Below the pieces are notes generated by a model. The model had not been told where the DNA came from. It ran no database searches and saw only the letters and a list, made by a program, of their open reading frames with translations. 64,000 bases of DNA from Paenibacillus sp. FSL H7-0737 (GTDB lineage: Bacteria; Bacillota; Bacilli; Paenibacillales; Paenibacillaceae): the NCBI RefSeq assembly GCF_000758545.1, contig NZ_CP009279.1:1922001-1986000 (forward strand), read 5' to 3'. The translations under genes and the position numbers were made by a program. How positions within the stretch are numbered: the first letter of the stretch is position 1; each line of letters opens with the position of its first letter. Shown piece by piece: positions 35,801 through 44,560 of the stretch.

Positions 35801-38800
35801 AGGCGGAGCCCTCAAATACGCCTGCTGATGATCCAGGTGATATCGTTCCGTACATCGAAGCGCATGATAACCTGACGCTGCACGATGTTATTGCACAAAC
35901 GATCAAGAAAGATCCTGCCATTGAGAAGAATGAGCTTGAAATCCAGAAACGGATTAGACTCGGAAACATGCTTGTTCTAACCTCCCAAGGCACTGCCTTC
36001 ATTCATGCAGGCCAGGAATATGGGCGTACCAAGCAATGGAATAGCACTTCGGTTCCTCAGGATAAGTACACTGAAATGTTTGATAGTGAAGGCAAATCCT
36101 TTGGTTATTTTATTCATGATTCGTATGATTCTTCGGATGCTGTCAACATGTTTGATTGGACCAAAGCAACGGATGAATCACAATTCCCAGTACAGAATAC
36201 AACAAGAAAATACACGTCAGGTCTGATGGAATTGAGAAAGTCTACCGATGCATTCCGATTGGGCGACAAGGATCTGGTTGATTCCAATGTTAAACTAATT
36301 CCTGCACCAGAAATGAAGACTGATGATCTTGTCATTGGCTATTCAAACAAAGCTACTGATGGCACAGGTATCTATTATGTTTTCATGAATGGCGATAGCA
36401 CAGAAAGAACTCTTACTTTATCAGAGGATTTGACGAGTGGTCAGGTGCTTGTTGACAATGATGAAGCTGGTGTTACTGCAGTTAGTCAACAGAGTGGTTT
36501 CATTTTAACTGCTAATTCAATCAAGCTAGATCCTTTGACTGCAGTGATTATCAAAATGGAAGCTGAAGCCGCTACGCTTACTTCTATAGAGACCGATAGT
36601 GCAAGCTACACGCTGGCAGCAGGCAATACGCATCAAACAGCTGTTTTTGCGAAGTACGACGACAACAGCAGAAGAAATGTTACGCAATTGGCTACTTACA
36701 CTTCCAATAAGCCTGAAGTGGCTACAGTAACCAGTAAAGGTCAAGTGAAGGCAATTGGTAATGGAACAGCTGTAATTACCATCACTTATGGCGGTATTTC
36801 TACAACTGTTACCGTAAAGGTTACTGATAAGAGATATGTCCAATTTACCTATAATCGTAGTGATAAGGATTATAAGGATTGGAACATCTGGGTCTGGAAT
36901 ACAGGAGTTAAAAATGATCAGATTGATTTTACAACCTTTAAGAATGGCACAGCGAGTGTTTTGATTGAGGTTGCTGAGAATGCGACAAGTGTAGGGTTCG
37001 TCCTTCGTAAAGGTACCGATTGGTCGATTAAGGACCCTTACGGGGATGACCGTATCATTCCGCTGACGCCTGGTGAATTATTCACTAAAGTGAATGTAAC
37101 TAGTGGGGTGAAGGAGTTTGATATCAAACCAAGTATTAGCGGTCCTATCCTTAAGGATGGAACGATTACTTTTAGATATCGCGATGATGCATTGTTCCGC
37201 AGTGGGAATATGGAAGCGATCACAGCTGCTAAAGTAAAAGTGAATGGAAAAACATATCCAATGGTTTATGATTCCGCTAACGAGTGGTTCACTTACACGT
37301 TGACTGATTTAGTAGAAGGTACGTATAAGTACACGTTCTTGATCACGAAAAACGGAATCACTACTGAATTTACAGATCCTAAGAATACAGTGAATGATGA
37401 ATCTATTGTTGTGTATCATATTCCTGACGTTAAGATTACGACATCCGTGAATCCGGAAGCAGTTGCATCTAATCAGAATGCGGTTGTAACCATCAATGTA
37501 GTGACTTCAGAAGAGGTAACATATTCAGAGGGATACATGGATTTAACCAATCTTGGAGGACCAAGCAAAGTTAAGCTGGATACGGAGCTGATGAAGCAGA
37601 CAGTTGCTGTGAAGGACACGGTGTCAGCGGGGATCAAAAATATTCCGATTACGCTCGTGGACCAGTACGGAAATTCACATAAAGAAAATGCTAAACTCGA
37701 GGTAAAAGCGAGAACCTACACAGGTGATAAGCTGGATTTTGATTGGGATGAGGCTCGTATATACTTCGCGCTTACAGACCGCTTCAAAGACGGAGATCCA
37801 ACAAATAATGAGAATGTAGATAAAGATCAACTGGAAGCATACCACGGTGGTGATTTCCGAGGAATGATCGACAATCTCGATTATTTGCAAGAACTTGGTA
37901 TTAACACGCTTTGGATTACGCCAATTGTAGATAATATTGATTTTAATAAAGGTCATGGCTTCAAACAATACGGATATCATGGCTATTGGGCCAAGGATTT
38001 TACAAAGCTCGACGAGCATCTTGGTGATATGGAGACCTTCAAGGAATTGATCGAAAAGGCACATGACAAGGGCATCAAGATCATGGTCGACGTTGTACTC
38101 AATCATACGGGCTACGGTTTAAAGGCTGAGGATAAAGAGCCGACGATTACAGCTGAGGATAAAGCACGTTTTGAAGGAATGCTTCGTACGGATGGTGTAT
38201 CCGCGGATACAGATCCAATCAAAGGCGAGCTTGCAGGATTGCCGGATTTCAAAACGGAAGATCCAGCCGTTCGTGAAAAAATTATCGCTTGGCAAACAGG
38301 GTGGTTAGATAACGCTCGGACGGAACGTGGAGATACGATTGACTATTTCCGTGTGGATACAGTCAAACATGTAGAAGATACAACTTGGAAAGCATTTAAA
38401 AATGCACTGACTTCAATTGATCCAAACTTCAAAATGACCGGTGAATACTTCGGCGGAACCATTGATAGCAATGGTGGAATGCTCGAAACAGGCCAGATGG
38501 ACGGACTGCTTGATTTTGGATTTAATGATGCTGCGAAAGACTTTACTGATGGTAAAGTTAACAGTGTTGATTCCTATTTGCAGGAACGAGAGTTAAAGAT
38601 TGATAACACGAAGATGATGGCTCAATTCCTGAGTAGTCATGATGAGGATGGCTTCTTGTCTAATTATGTGGATGGAGATAAAGGCAAGCTGAAAATCGCA
38701 GCCGCTCTGCAAATCACAGCCAAGGGACAGCCAGTCATTTACTACGGAGAAGAACTGGGGAAATCGGGTAAAAATGCAGGAGACATGTCTAAAGGTGAGT

Positions 38801-40338
38801 TCAGTGAGAACCGTAAAGATATGCCTTGGGATCAGTTGACTGCAGAAAAGCCACTTCATGATCATTATCAGAAGCTGTTGAATATCCGTGCAAAATACTC
38901 CAAAGTGTATTCTAAAGGTACGCGCACGAAGTTGGCAGGTTCAGATGATTTAGGTTATTTAGCCTTCAATAAGTCTTACGATAATGAGAACGTCGTGACG
39001 GTTATTAACACTAAAACAAGTGAGGAATCCGCAACGATTCCAGTACCGTTTGCTGCCAATTCATCTGTAAAGGATGAGTACAGCGGTAAAACATACACGG
39101 TATCCGAAGATCAAAAAGTAATCATTGATCTACCAGGTAGAGATGATGGGGGTACGGTTATTCTAGCTGCTGTATCTAAAGTGACACCAACACCAACCTC
39201 AGGTGGTGCTGAAGTTAGCCCAACAACTCCTGCTGATATGCAAGTTGTCAGTGAGGACAGTTTGAAGAATGGTAAAGATGGAAAGGTACAAATCGATATT
39301 GCTGCAGGTAAGACAGCGGTATTGTTACCGTTGCAAGCAGCAAAAACATTGGGATCTAATGATCTAGTATTTAAAGTGGGGGATCTATTACTTACTATCC
39401 CTAACAAACTGTTAAGCACAATACCAAGTTTAGCTTCAGGTGTGGATGCGGAAGGTGCTCAAATCCTGTTGGAGCTGAAACCATTGGTCCAGTCTGCTAC
39501 AAAAGAATTAATCGACGGTTTAAACAAAGAGGTGGGGACCGTAACTTCGCTTTCTGATGTGTTTGAACTGAGACTTAGCATTCTGAAGAAAGATGGTACC
39601 CGGATTGTAGTTAAGAAGTTCGATGAGCCAATTACGATATCGTTTAAGATTAAAGGCCAATCGAATAAAGATTTATTGGGCATCTACTATTTAGGCGATA
39701 ATGGCGAGCTTGAGTACGTAGGTGGACAGCTGAATGGAGACGTGATATCTACACAAGTCACGCACTTTAGTAAATATGCCGTATTAGAGATTGTGAAGTC
39801 GTTTGAGGATGTTCCAACTACTTATTGGGCATTCCATGCCATTCAGTCTCTTGCTGCAAAACAAATTGTTTCAGGGGTTACGACAACCGAATTTAATCCG
39901 AAGAGCAATGTTAGTCGTGCGGAATTTACCGCATTACTAGTTCGTGCACTTGGTTTAAATGCGGAAGGGCCGGTTCAATTTACTGATATCAAGTCAGATG
40001 CATGGTATTCATCATACGTAGCAACAGCGTCTAAGCTGGGCATTGTTAGTGGTCGAAGCAAGGATACTTTTGCGCCGAATGCTTCCATTACCCGTGAGGA
40101 AATGGCTATCATGGTGATCCGTGCGCTTGAAGTGAAGTCTGGTAAGAAGATCGAACCAGCAGTGGGTGTCACGACATTTGCAGATGCATCTAGCATTAGC
40201 AAGTGGGCAGATAGCTACGTGAAGACAGCAGCAGGTCTAGGGCTTCTCCAAGGCAGAGAGAACAATCAATTTGCTCCAAAAGGATGGATGACCCGCGCCG
40301 AAAGCGCACAGATTATTTATACGCTACTGAGCAAGTAA
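32833..40338 (+). CDS. Cell-wall amylopullulanase with two GH13 domains and three SLH modules
   Basis: The 2,501-residue protein has a signal peptide (cleavage after KVSA, about residue 34). Domains in order: two starch-related beta modules (about 35-235), two CBM41-like modules (about 245-460), a pullulanase N-terminal CBM48-type region, and a pullulanase GH13 domain with D892 (GMRWDMM), E921 (IGEGW) and D1012 (EAHDN). Next come a Big_2-like domain (about 1250-1330), another CBM41/CBM25-like module and beta domains to about 1630, then a second GH13 alpha-amylase domain with D1842 (YFRVDTV), E1871 (TGEYF) and D1937 (SSHDEDG). Three SLH repeats end the protein (about 2320-2501). It should hydrolyse alpha-1,6 and alpha-1,4 bonds of starch at the wall. 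The start follows GGGAGG at 32817; earlier in-frame ATGs lack this. Operators upstream imply maltose induction. Confidence 0.93.
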   Translation: MKITLWGKRTFAIFMIVALVFSSLGLHPVKVSAETTKVVLVGDLQSQFISTGAENPGKDWDEASVVTQMTYSDNGLYSFTGTLPAGEYNYKVALNDSWDENYGFAKYTNPQGKNDGENIHIKLETETIVTFYYNDITHKIADSTYYTPITPKLTGNLPAEALSTLTDPDFDGVYSTVVTVPQGDYTYKVSVPGATEAEDMSYPESDLALSLPLDLKVTFKYNTADHSVTAEYKIPTEPVEVTPVPAGHIRVHYKASDYTDKGLWLWGDVVSPSVDWAMGATPFPDGQMDSYGAYVDVPIKDGAKKISFIALQRASGAKDGGDKNFSINTPQTNEVWITEGSDVVTPYEPVKLPANTVRIHYMRSDSNQSQYGLWLWDDVAVSLKEWPKDAVPFQADQVGRFGAYIDIPLKEAAKKIGFLVVNPLNGDNKDGGDKGFTLLDRYNQLWIKEGDNNVYVSPFGETPIGLVSAEVLSTSKILLGFTLTDGLDAAALKNEITVKDKDGVAIPVSAVTITSKTSIEVDTKAFDLDKVPLSVTYSGKTVSAASGWRMLDEMYNYTGDDLGATYNADKTATLKLWAPKASSVVVNVYDKNDSNVFVGSVDLTSGEQGVWSVDLKPTDLTGTTTNDVRGFFYQYEVTNDGVTNKVLDPYAKSMAVFTVDTTGAAGAGGDTVGKAAIVDLSQTNPDTFGYADIKGYEKREDAIIYEVHVRDFTSDVSIEDSLSGERWGSYSAFEKKLDYIKSLGVTHIQLLPVMAWYYGDETKMGTRETEYSAKNNEYNWGYDPHNYFSPDGAYSQKPADPEERIKELKGLIDAIHEAGMGVILDVVYTHMAKKEFLNDIVPNYYAFQDANGNFIGGFGNNLATNHKMAEKLMVDSVKYWFEEYKIDGMRWDMMGDATAEAVQNAYDAAAEINPKALFIGEGWRTFGGAAADPSLAGKGADQDWMDKTDNVGVFSDEFRNELKSGYGSEGQPRFITGGARPIATIFNNIKAEPSNTPADDPGDIVPYIEAHDNLTLHDVIAQTIKKDPAIEKNELEIQKRIRLGNMLVLTSQGTAFIHAGQEYGRTKQWNSTSVPQDKYTEMFDSEGKSFGYFIHDSYDSSDAVNMFDWTKATDESQFPVQNTTRKYTSGLMELRKSTDAFRLGDKDLVDSNVKLIPAPEMKTDDLVIGYSNKATDGTGIYYVFMNGDSTERTLTLSEDLTSGQVLVDNDEAGVTAVSQQSGFILTANSIKLDPLTAVIIKMEAEAATLTSIETDSASYTLAAGNTHQTAVFAKYDDNSRRNVTQLATYTSNKPEVATVTSKGQVKAIGNGTAVITITYGGISTTVTVKVTDKRYVQFTYNRSDKDYKDWNIWVWNTGVKNDQIDFTTFKNGTASVLIEVAENATSVGFVLRKGTDWSIKDPYGDDRIIPLTPGELFTKVNVTSGVKEFDIKPSISGPILKDGTITFRYRDDALFRSGNMEAITAAKVKVNGKTYPMVYDSANEWFTYTLTDLVEGTYKYTFLITKNGITTEFTDPKNTVNDESIVVYHIPDVKITTSVNPEAVASNQNAVVTINVVTSEEVTYSEGYMDLTNLGGPSKVKLDTELMKQTVAVKDTVSAGIKNIPITLVDQYGNSHKENAKLEVKARTYTGDKLDFDWDEARIYFALTDRFKDGDPTNNENVDKDQLEAYHGGDFRGMIDNLDYLQELGINTLWITPIVDNIDFNKGHGFKQYGYHGYWAKDFTKLDEHLGDMETFKELIEKAHDKGIKIMVDVVLNHTGYGLKAEDKEPTITAEDKARFEGMLRTDGVSADTDPIKGELAGLPDFKTEDPAVREKIIAWQTGWLDNARTERGDTIDYFRVDTVKHVEDTTWKAFKNALTSIDPNFKMTGEYFGGTIDSNGGMLETGQMDGLLDFGFNDAAKDFTDGKVNSVDSYLQERELKIDNTKMMAQFLSSHDEDGFLSNYVDGDKGKLKIAAALQITAKGQPVIYYGEELGKSGKNAGDMSKGEFSENRKDMPWDQLTAEKPLHDHYQKLLNIRAKYSKVYSKGTRTKLAGSDDLGYLAFNKSYDNENVVTVINTKTSEESATIPVPFAANSSVKDEYSGKTYTVSEDQKVIIDLPGRDDGGTVILAAVSKVTPTPTSGGAEVSPTTPADMQVVSEDSLKNGKDGKVQIDIAAGKTAVLLPLQAAKTLGSNDLVFKVGDLLLTIPNKLLSTIPSLASGVDAEGAQILLELKPLVQSATKELIDGLNKEVGTVTSLSDVFELRLSILKKDGTRIVVKKFDEPITISFKIKGQSNKDLLGIYYLGDNGELEYVGGQLNGDVISTQVTHFSKYAVLEIVKSFEDVPTTYWAFHAIQSLAAKQIVSGVTTTEFNPKSNVSRAEFTALLVRALGLNAEGPVQFTDIKSDAWYSSYVATASKLGIVSGRSKDTFAPNASITREEMAIMVIRALEVKSGKKIEPAVGVTTFADASSISKWADSYVKTAAGLGLLQGRENNQFAPKGWMTRAESAQIIYTLLSK

Positions 40339-40344
40339 AACTGG

Positions 40345-40377
40345 ACTTCGGTGTGCTGATTGTTAGTGCACCGAAGT
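40345..40377 (+). terminator. Hairpin directly after the pullulanase gene
   Basis: ACTTCGGTG pairs with CACCGAAGT shortly after the stop codon, but no T-run follows. It may protect the mRNA end; the stronger terminator is further downstream. Confidence 0.4.
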
Positions 40378-40427
40378 ATTAGTAGTTGGCTAGTAATGTG
40401 AAAGTCATTCTTAGTCATCTCTAATAG

Positions 40428-40475
40428 AAAACAGGGTATCCCACAGCTATCATAGCTAGTGAGATACCCTGTTTT
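40428..40475. terminator. Bidirectional terminator between pullulanase and neopullulanase genes
   Basis: AAAACAGGGTATC pairs with GATACCCTGTTTT around a loop that itself contains AGCTAT/ATAGCT. The A and T runs on both sides suit termination of the two convergent genes. Confidence 0.85.
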
Positions 40476-40507
40476 GTTATGTTTTATACGGCCAAAGGCA
40501 TTTAAAT

Positions 40508-42253
40508 CTAGTTGATTGCTTTAAGTATAGCGAAACCATAAGCAGGCATCTTCACGTTCAGCTTGCCACGCTCAGCACGCACTGTATCGGCCGTGAACAA
40601 GTTCTCCCAATTTCGCTCGTCTACGTCAATACGGAACGTTTGAGCGGTCTCTTCGCTATTGATCAGTACAACTATAGTCTCAAGATCCAATCGGCGCTCA
40701 TAGGCTATCTTACTGCCTTGTCGACCTGCCTCTAAGAAAGTAAATGTCCCCGTACGAAGTGCAGGTTGCTCATTGCGGATTTGAATGAGCTGACGGTAGA
40801 ATTCGAACAGATCACGATCCTGCTTCTCAGGGTTCCACTCCATGCATTTACGACAACCTGGATCACCTTCACCGTCCATTCCGAACTCGTCGCCATAATA
40901 GATACAAGGAGTACCCATAAAGGTGAACTGGAATAGTGCAGCTAATCGCATTTTATTTTTGTCCCCAGCAGCCAGCGTAAGTAAGCGTGGAGTGTCATGA
41001 CTATCTAACAGATTGAAGGCAACTTCACTTGCTTGCAGTGGGTAGCGCGATAACTGTCTACCAATAGAGTTGGCAAACCCCTCTGCATCAAGGTTACCAT
41101 GAACAAAAAAGTCTAAGACAGCATCAGTGAAGGGATAGTTCATGACGGCATCGAATTTATCACCCTCCAGCCACGGAGCAGACTCATGCCAGATTTCTCC
41201 AAGGATGTAGGCCTCCGGATTAGCGCGCTTTACCACCTTGCGGAATTCACGCCAGAAATCATGATCTACTTCATTGGCTACGTCGAGGCGCCAACCATCG
41301 ATTCCAACTTCTGTAATCCAGAATTCAGCGACCTTCAGTAAGTACTCTTTAACTTCAGGATGTTCGGTATTAAGCTTTGGCATATGTGGTTCAAAGGCAA
41401 AAGTATCATAAGTAGGAATCCCGTTTACAACTTGAAGCGGAAACTCACGAATATGGAACCAGTCTTTGTAAATGGAGTCTTCTCCCTTTTCCTGAACATC
41501 TAAAAATGGAGCGAAGGTTCCACCGGAGTGGTTGAATACAGCGTCTAACAGCACACGAATACCACGTTTATGGCAGAGGTCGACGAGTTTTTTTAACGTT
41601 GCAATATCCCCGAAATGCGGATCAACTTTCATGTAATCTTCTGTATCGTATTTATGATTAGTAGTTGCAGTGAAGAGTGGTGTGAAATAAATAGCATTGA
41701 TGCCAAGCTCGTTAAGATGATCCAGATGATCAATAACCCCTTGCAGGTCCCCGCCAAAAAAATTGGTTGGTGTTGGCTCTGCTCCCCATGGCTGAACATC
41801 TTTTGGATCAAGGCTAGGGTCGCCATTTGCAAAGCGTTCAGGGAAGATCTGATAGAAAACAGCATCCTTTACCCAGGCAGGTGGAGTGAACACATCAACG
41901 GGGTTAATAAATGGGAACTCGAAAAGCTTGTTTGGATTTTCTGGCCGGTTCGTTTGAAAATCATTTTCGGTCATCCAAACCTTCTCGTTATCCTTTTGCA
42001 GTAAGAATCCGTATTTCAATCGGCGATAGATGGGAACTGAAGCACATTCCCAATAATCGAACATCGCATCAGAGGTGAAGAGGGTCATGGGAATTAGCTC
42101 TTTCGTGGTATCCCAAGTGTACTTATCCCCTGCAAAAGCAAATACTTCTGTTAAATCCCCTTTTTTAGCGCGGAGGCGCAAGTGAATCGTACTCTCATTA
42201 TAGGCATAAGACCAATTTAACCGCGGGCGATGGTACACAGCTTCCAGTAACAT
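40508..42253 (-). CDS. GH13_20 neopullulanase / cyclomaltodextrinase
   Basis: The 581-residue protein has an N-terminal CBM34-like beta domain (about 1-120) and a GH13 barrel. Region I is DAVFNHSG, region V MPKLN is the hallmark of the neopullulanase/cyclomaltodextrinase subfamily, and the catalytic residues are D324 (GWRLDVANE), E353 (LGEIWHES) and D420 (LLDSHDTPR). There is no signal peptide, so it would degrade imported maltodextrins or cyclodextrins inside the cell. AGGAGGACTTATTC precedes the ATG. Its 5' leader contains a tandem 61-base repeat. Confidence 0.92.
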   Translation of the reverse strand: MLLEAVYHRPRLNWSYAYNESTIHLRLRAKKGDLTEVFAFAGDKYTWDTTKELIPMTLFTSDAMFDYWECASVPIYRRLKYGFLLQKDNEKVWMTENDFQTNRPENPNKLFEFPFINPVDVFTPPAWVKDAVFYQIFPERFANGDPSLDPKDVQPWGAEPTPTNFFGGDLQGVIDHLDHLNELGINAIYFTPLFTATTNHKYDTEDYMKVDPHFGDIATLKKLVDLCHKRGIRVLLDAVFNHSGGTFAPFLDVQEKGEDSIYKDWFHIREFPLQVVNGIPTYDTFAFEPHMPKLNTEHPEVKEYLLKVAEFWITEVGIDGWRLDVANEVDHDFWREFRKVVKRANPEAYILGEIWHESAPWLEGDKFDAVMNYPFTDAVLDFFVHGNLDAEGFANSIGRQLSRYPLQASEVAFNLLDSHDTPRLLTLAAGDKNKMRLAALFQFTFMGTPCIYYGDEFGMDGEGDPGCRKCMEWNPEKQDRDLFEFYRQLIQIRNEQPALRTGTFTFLEAGRQGSKIAYERRLDLETIVVLINSEETAQTFRIDVDERNWENLFTADTVRAERGKLNVKMPAYGFAILKAIN

Positions 42254-42269
42254 GAATAAGTCCTCCTAA

Positions 42270-42421
42270 AGTTTTGTAAGCGATACTTCCCTGACCAGCT
42301 TCGGCAAAACTACTTCGAAAGCATACGCTTAGTTTTGTAAGCGATACTTCCCTGACCAGCTTCGGCAAAACTAACTCGAAAGTATACGCTTAAGTTTTGT
42401 GAGCGATACTTTCCCGAACCA
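42270..42421. repeat. Tandem 61-bp repeat (about 2.5 copies) in the neopullulanase leader
   Basis: Two nearly identical 61-base units (42270-42330 and 42331-42391) are followed by about 29 bases of a third. Each unit holds AGTTTTG...CAAAACT and AAGCGATAC...ATACGCTT pairings, so each can fold into a stem-loop. The array ends 9 bases before the ribosome binding site of the minus-strand neopullulanase gene and should be in its 5' leader. Confidence 0.75.
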
Positions 42422-42915
42422 TTCACCACAGCGCGTGGGGTTTAGAATGTCGCTATTGTTAATGGTTGCACAGTTTTTTATGCAACATGCGCAAATGATG
42501 AGGCAAACTTGCACATAACAAAGAGGCACAACCGCCGCGAAGTAGCTTGTCCGAGGTTGTACCTTTCATAAGTAACATTGCCTTTTAGTTATATAGAACA
42601 GGAGGCAGACAATAGATGCAATGACTCATGTTGGATTGCCTCTTAACGATTTGGATTATAGCATGGAATAAAAGGGCTTTCAATACTCTTGTTCAAACCA
42701 TTGCACAAATTTTCACTTGAGTATATGAGCGTTTCTACTGCCCGATAATTGTAAATCTACTGGAAAAGTGAATTTGTGGTATATCAGGGGCAAATAAAAT
42801 AGCAATTCCATTTTTAAACACATGAAATATCGATTAATTAAAAGATATCATGTGAAAAATGGAGATAAATGCCTATATTGTTTATCAATTAATGGAAAAT
42901 GGTCAAATATGGTAT
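42422..42915. other. Gene-free spacer between neopullulanase and malE
   Basis: About 500 bases without a supportable gene. It contains a stem GAGGCACAACC/GGTTGTACC (around 42519-42568) and an imperfect GAGGCA/TGCCTC stem near 42602-42643. The rest is AT-rich. The two divergent transcripts must start here, but no clear minus-strand promoter was identified. Confidence 0.5.
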
Positions 42916-42917
42916 GT

Positions 42918-42955
42918 GCAAACGTTTTTAAAAACAAACGATACTGTTGTATGAT
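42918..42955 (+). promoter_or_regulatory. malE promoter with overlapping MalR/CcpA-like box
   Basis: GCAAACGTTT at 42918-42927 overlaps a weak -35 (TTTAAA, 42927-42932). TATGAT at 42950-42955 follows after 17 bases. A second half-site ATCGTTTGCG lies at 43048. The arrangement fits repression of malEFG in the absence of maltodextrin or presence of glucose. Confidence 0.5.
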
Positions 42956-43010
42956 GTATTCATGAATGAAGCGCTTTCTTGATCTGCTAAATGCAGCTTT
43001 AGAAGGAGTG

Positions 43011-43038
43011 AGCTAAAAGAATAACTTTTTTTTTAGCT
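43011..43038 (+). other. Hairpin in the malE leader
   Basis: AGCTAAAA pairs with TTTTAGCT over a T-rich loop about 80 bases before malE. It is followed by TTTTCTG, so it could act as a weak attenuator. Confidence 0.35.
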
Positions 43039-43118
43039 TTTCTGAAATCGTTTGCGCAAGTTTCTGCTCTACTATTTTATCATCTTATGCTTTTTTAAAA
43101 TTGGGAGGGGTTAAAGTA

Positions 43119-44453
43119 ATGAAGTTAAAAAAAGTGATGGTTATCACCGCTGCTGTCTCTATGGCACTGTCCGTTACAGCGTGTGGTTCGAGTAACAATG
43201 GGAATGCCGGGGGTAACAACGCAGCAAAAGCTACTAATGCTGCTAATAACACTACAGAGACTGCAGCGCCAGAGGGCACAGATGCAGCAGCGACAGATGA
43301 GATTGTACCTGAAGATGGAGCGACTCTAGTTGTATGGGAAAGTAAGGAAGAAAGACCATTCGCAGACGAAATTGCTAAGCAGTTCACAGCAAAATATAAC
43401 GTTCCAGTCAAGATTGAAGAGTTGGCACCACCAGATCAAGTAACTAAACTTACTCAAGATGGTCCTTCAGGATTAGCAGCAGACGTTATCCTTATTCCTC
43501 ACGACAACTTAGGTAAAGCGGCAAGTGCGAGCTTGGTTCTTCCTAACGATGTCTTCGGTGAAGAAACAAAAGCTAGCAATACTGAAGCTTCGATTATCGG
43601 ATCTTCGTATGAAGGCGAATTGTATGGCTACCCAAGAGCAGCAGAAACTTATGCATTGTTCTACAATAAATCACTTGTTAAAGAAGCACCTAAGTCTTTC
43701 GACGATGTTCTTGCTTTCAGCAAAACATTCACAGATAAATCCAAGAACAGATACGGAATTATGTGGGAAGTAGGAAACTTGTACTTCAACTACATGTTTA
43801 TCGCTTCCGATGGCGGATATCTGTTCGGTAAAGACGGTACAGATAAAGACGATATCGGACTTGCTAATGATGGAGCTGTTGCAGGACTTAAAGAATTTGT
43901 GAAAATGAAAGAAGCATTGCCAATTAAGAGCGGGGATATCAACGCTGATATCAAACGCAGCTTGTTCAACTCAGGTGATGTAGCAATGGATATCACAGGT
44001 CCTTGGGAGCTTGGAGGATACAAAGCAGCGCTTGGCGACAACCTTGGTATCGCACCGATCCCTACAGTGAATGGCAAAACAGCCATTACATTCTCTGGTA
44101 TCAAAATTTTCGCAGTTAACTCGTTTACTCAATATCCGAATGCTGCTAAATTGTACGCGCATTTTGCATCAAGCAAAGATGCTCAATTGCTATTGAACAA
44201 AACGATCGGTTCTGTTCCTACAAACAACGAAGCGCTTCTTGATCCACAAATCGTTAATGATCCATTTGTATCCGCTTTTGCAGCACAAGCTAAGAGCTCC
44301 CAGCCTATGCCTTCTATCCCTGAAATGGGTAACGTTTGGAGCCCAGTAAATGCAGCACTTCCAGAAATTTGGGATAAAAATGTGGATCCAAAAGCAGCTA
44401 TGGACAAAGCCGTTCAACAAATCAAAGATTTGAACAATAGTTCATCGCAATAA
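43119..44453 (+). CDS. malE: Maltose/maltodextrin ABC transporter substrate-binding lipoprotein
   Basis: The 444-residue lipoprotein has lipobox SVTAC (C22) and an Asn/Ala/Thr-rich linker, then a type I extracellular solute-binding fold (TLVVWESKEERPF, EELAPPDQVTKLTQDGPSG, AAETYALFYNKSLV, DVAMDITGPWELGGYK). These motifs are typical of MalE/MdxE. The ATG at 43119 follows GGGAGGGG; an earlier in-frame start overlaps that site and is rejected. It starts the malEFG operon and would deliver maltodextrins made by the wall-bound amylopullulanase. Confidence 0.9.
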   Translation: MKLKKVMVITAAVSMALSVTACGSSNNGNAGGNNAAKATNAANNTTETAAPEGTDAAATDEIVPEDGATLVVWESKEERPFADEIAKQFTAKYNVPVKIEELAPPDQVTKLTQDGPSGLAADVILIPHDNLGKAASASLVLPNDVFGEETKASNTEASIIGSSYEGELYGYPRAAETYALFYNKSLVKEAPKSFDDVLAFSKTFTDKSKNRYGIMWEVGNLYFNYMFIASDGGYLFGKDGTDKDDIGLANDGAVAGLKEFVKMKEALPIKSGDINADIKRSLFNSGDVAMDITGPWELGGYKAALGDNLGIAPIPTVNGKTAITFSGIKIFAVNSFTQYPNAAKLYAHFASSKDAQLLLNKTIGSVPTNNEALLDPQIVNDPFVSAFAAQAKSSQPMPSIPEMGNVWSPVNAALPEIWDKNVDPKAAMDKAVQQIKDLNNSSSQ

Positions 44454-44491
44454 GGATCATAAATCACAGTCTTAACAGCATACAGTGAATC

Positions 44492-44526
44492 AAGCTGCCC
44501 GTCGCATGTTTAGCGGAGGGCAGCTT
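44492..44526 (+). terminator. Stem-loop between malE and malF
   Basis: AAGCTGCCC and GGGCAGCTT form a 9-bp stem followed by CTTATTTT. It is probably a partial terminator or 3' stabiliser giving more malE than malFG transcript. Confidence 0.6.
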
Positions 44527-44560
44527 CTTATTTTCACTCGGAGAGGAGAACGGAAGCGAA

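Noticed and set aside
42270-42421. 61-bp tandem repeat considered as CRISPR
   Set aside because: Units are head to tail without unique spacers and no cas gene is present.
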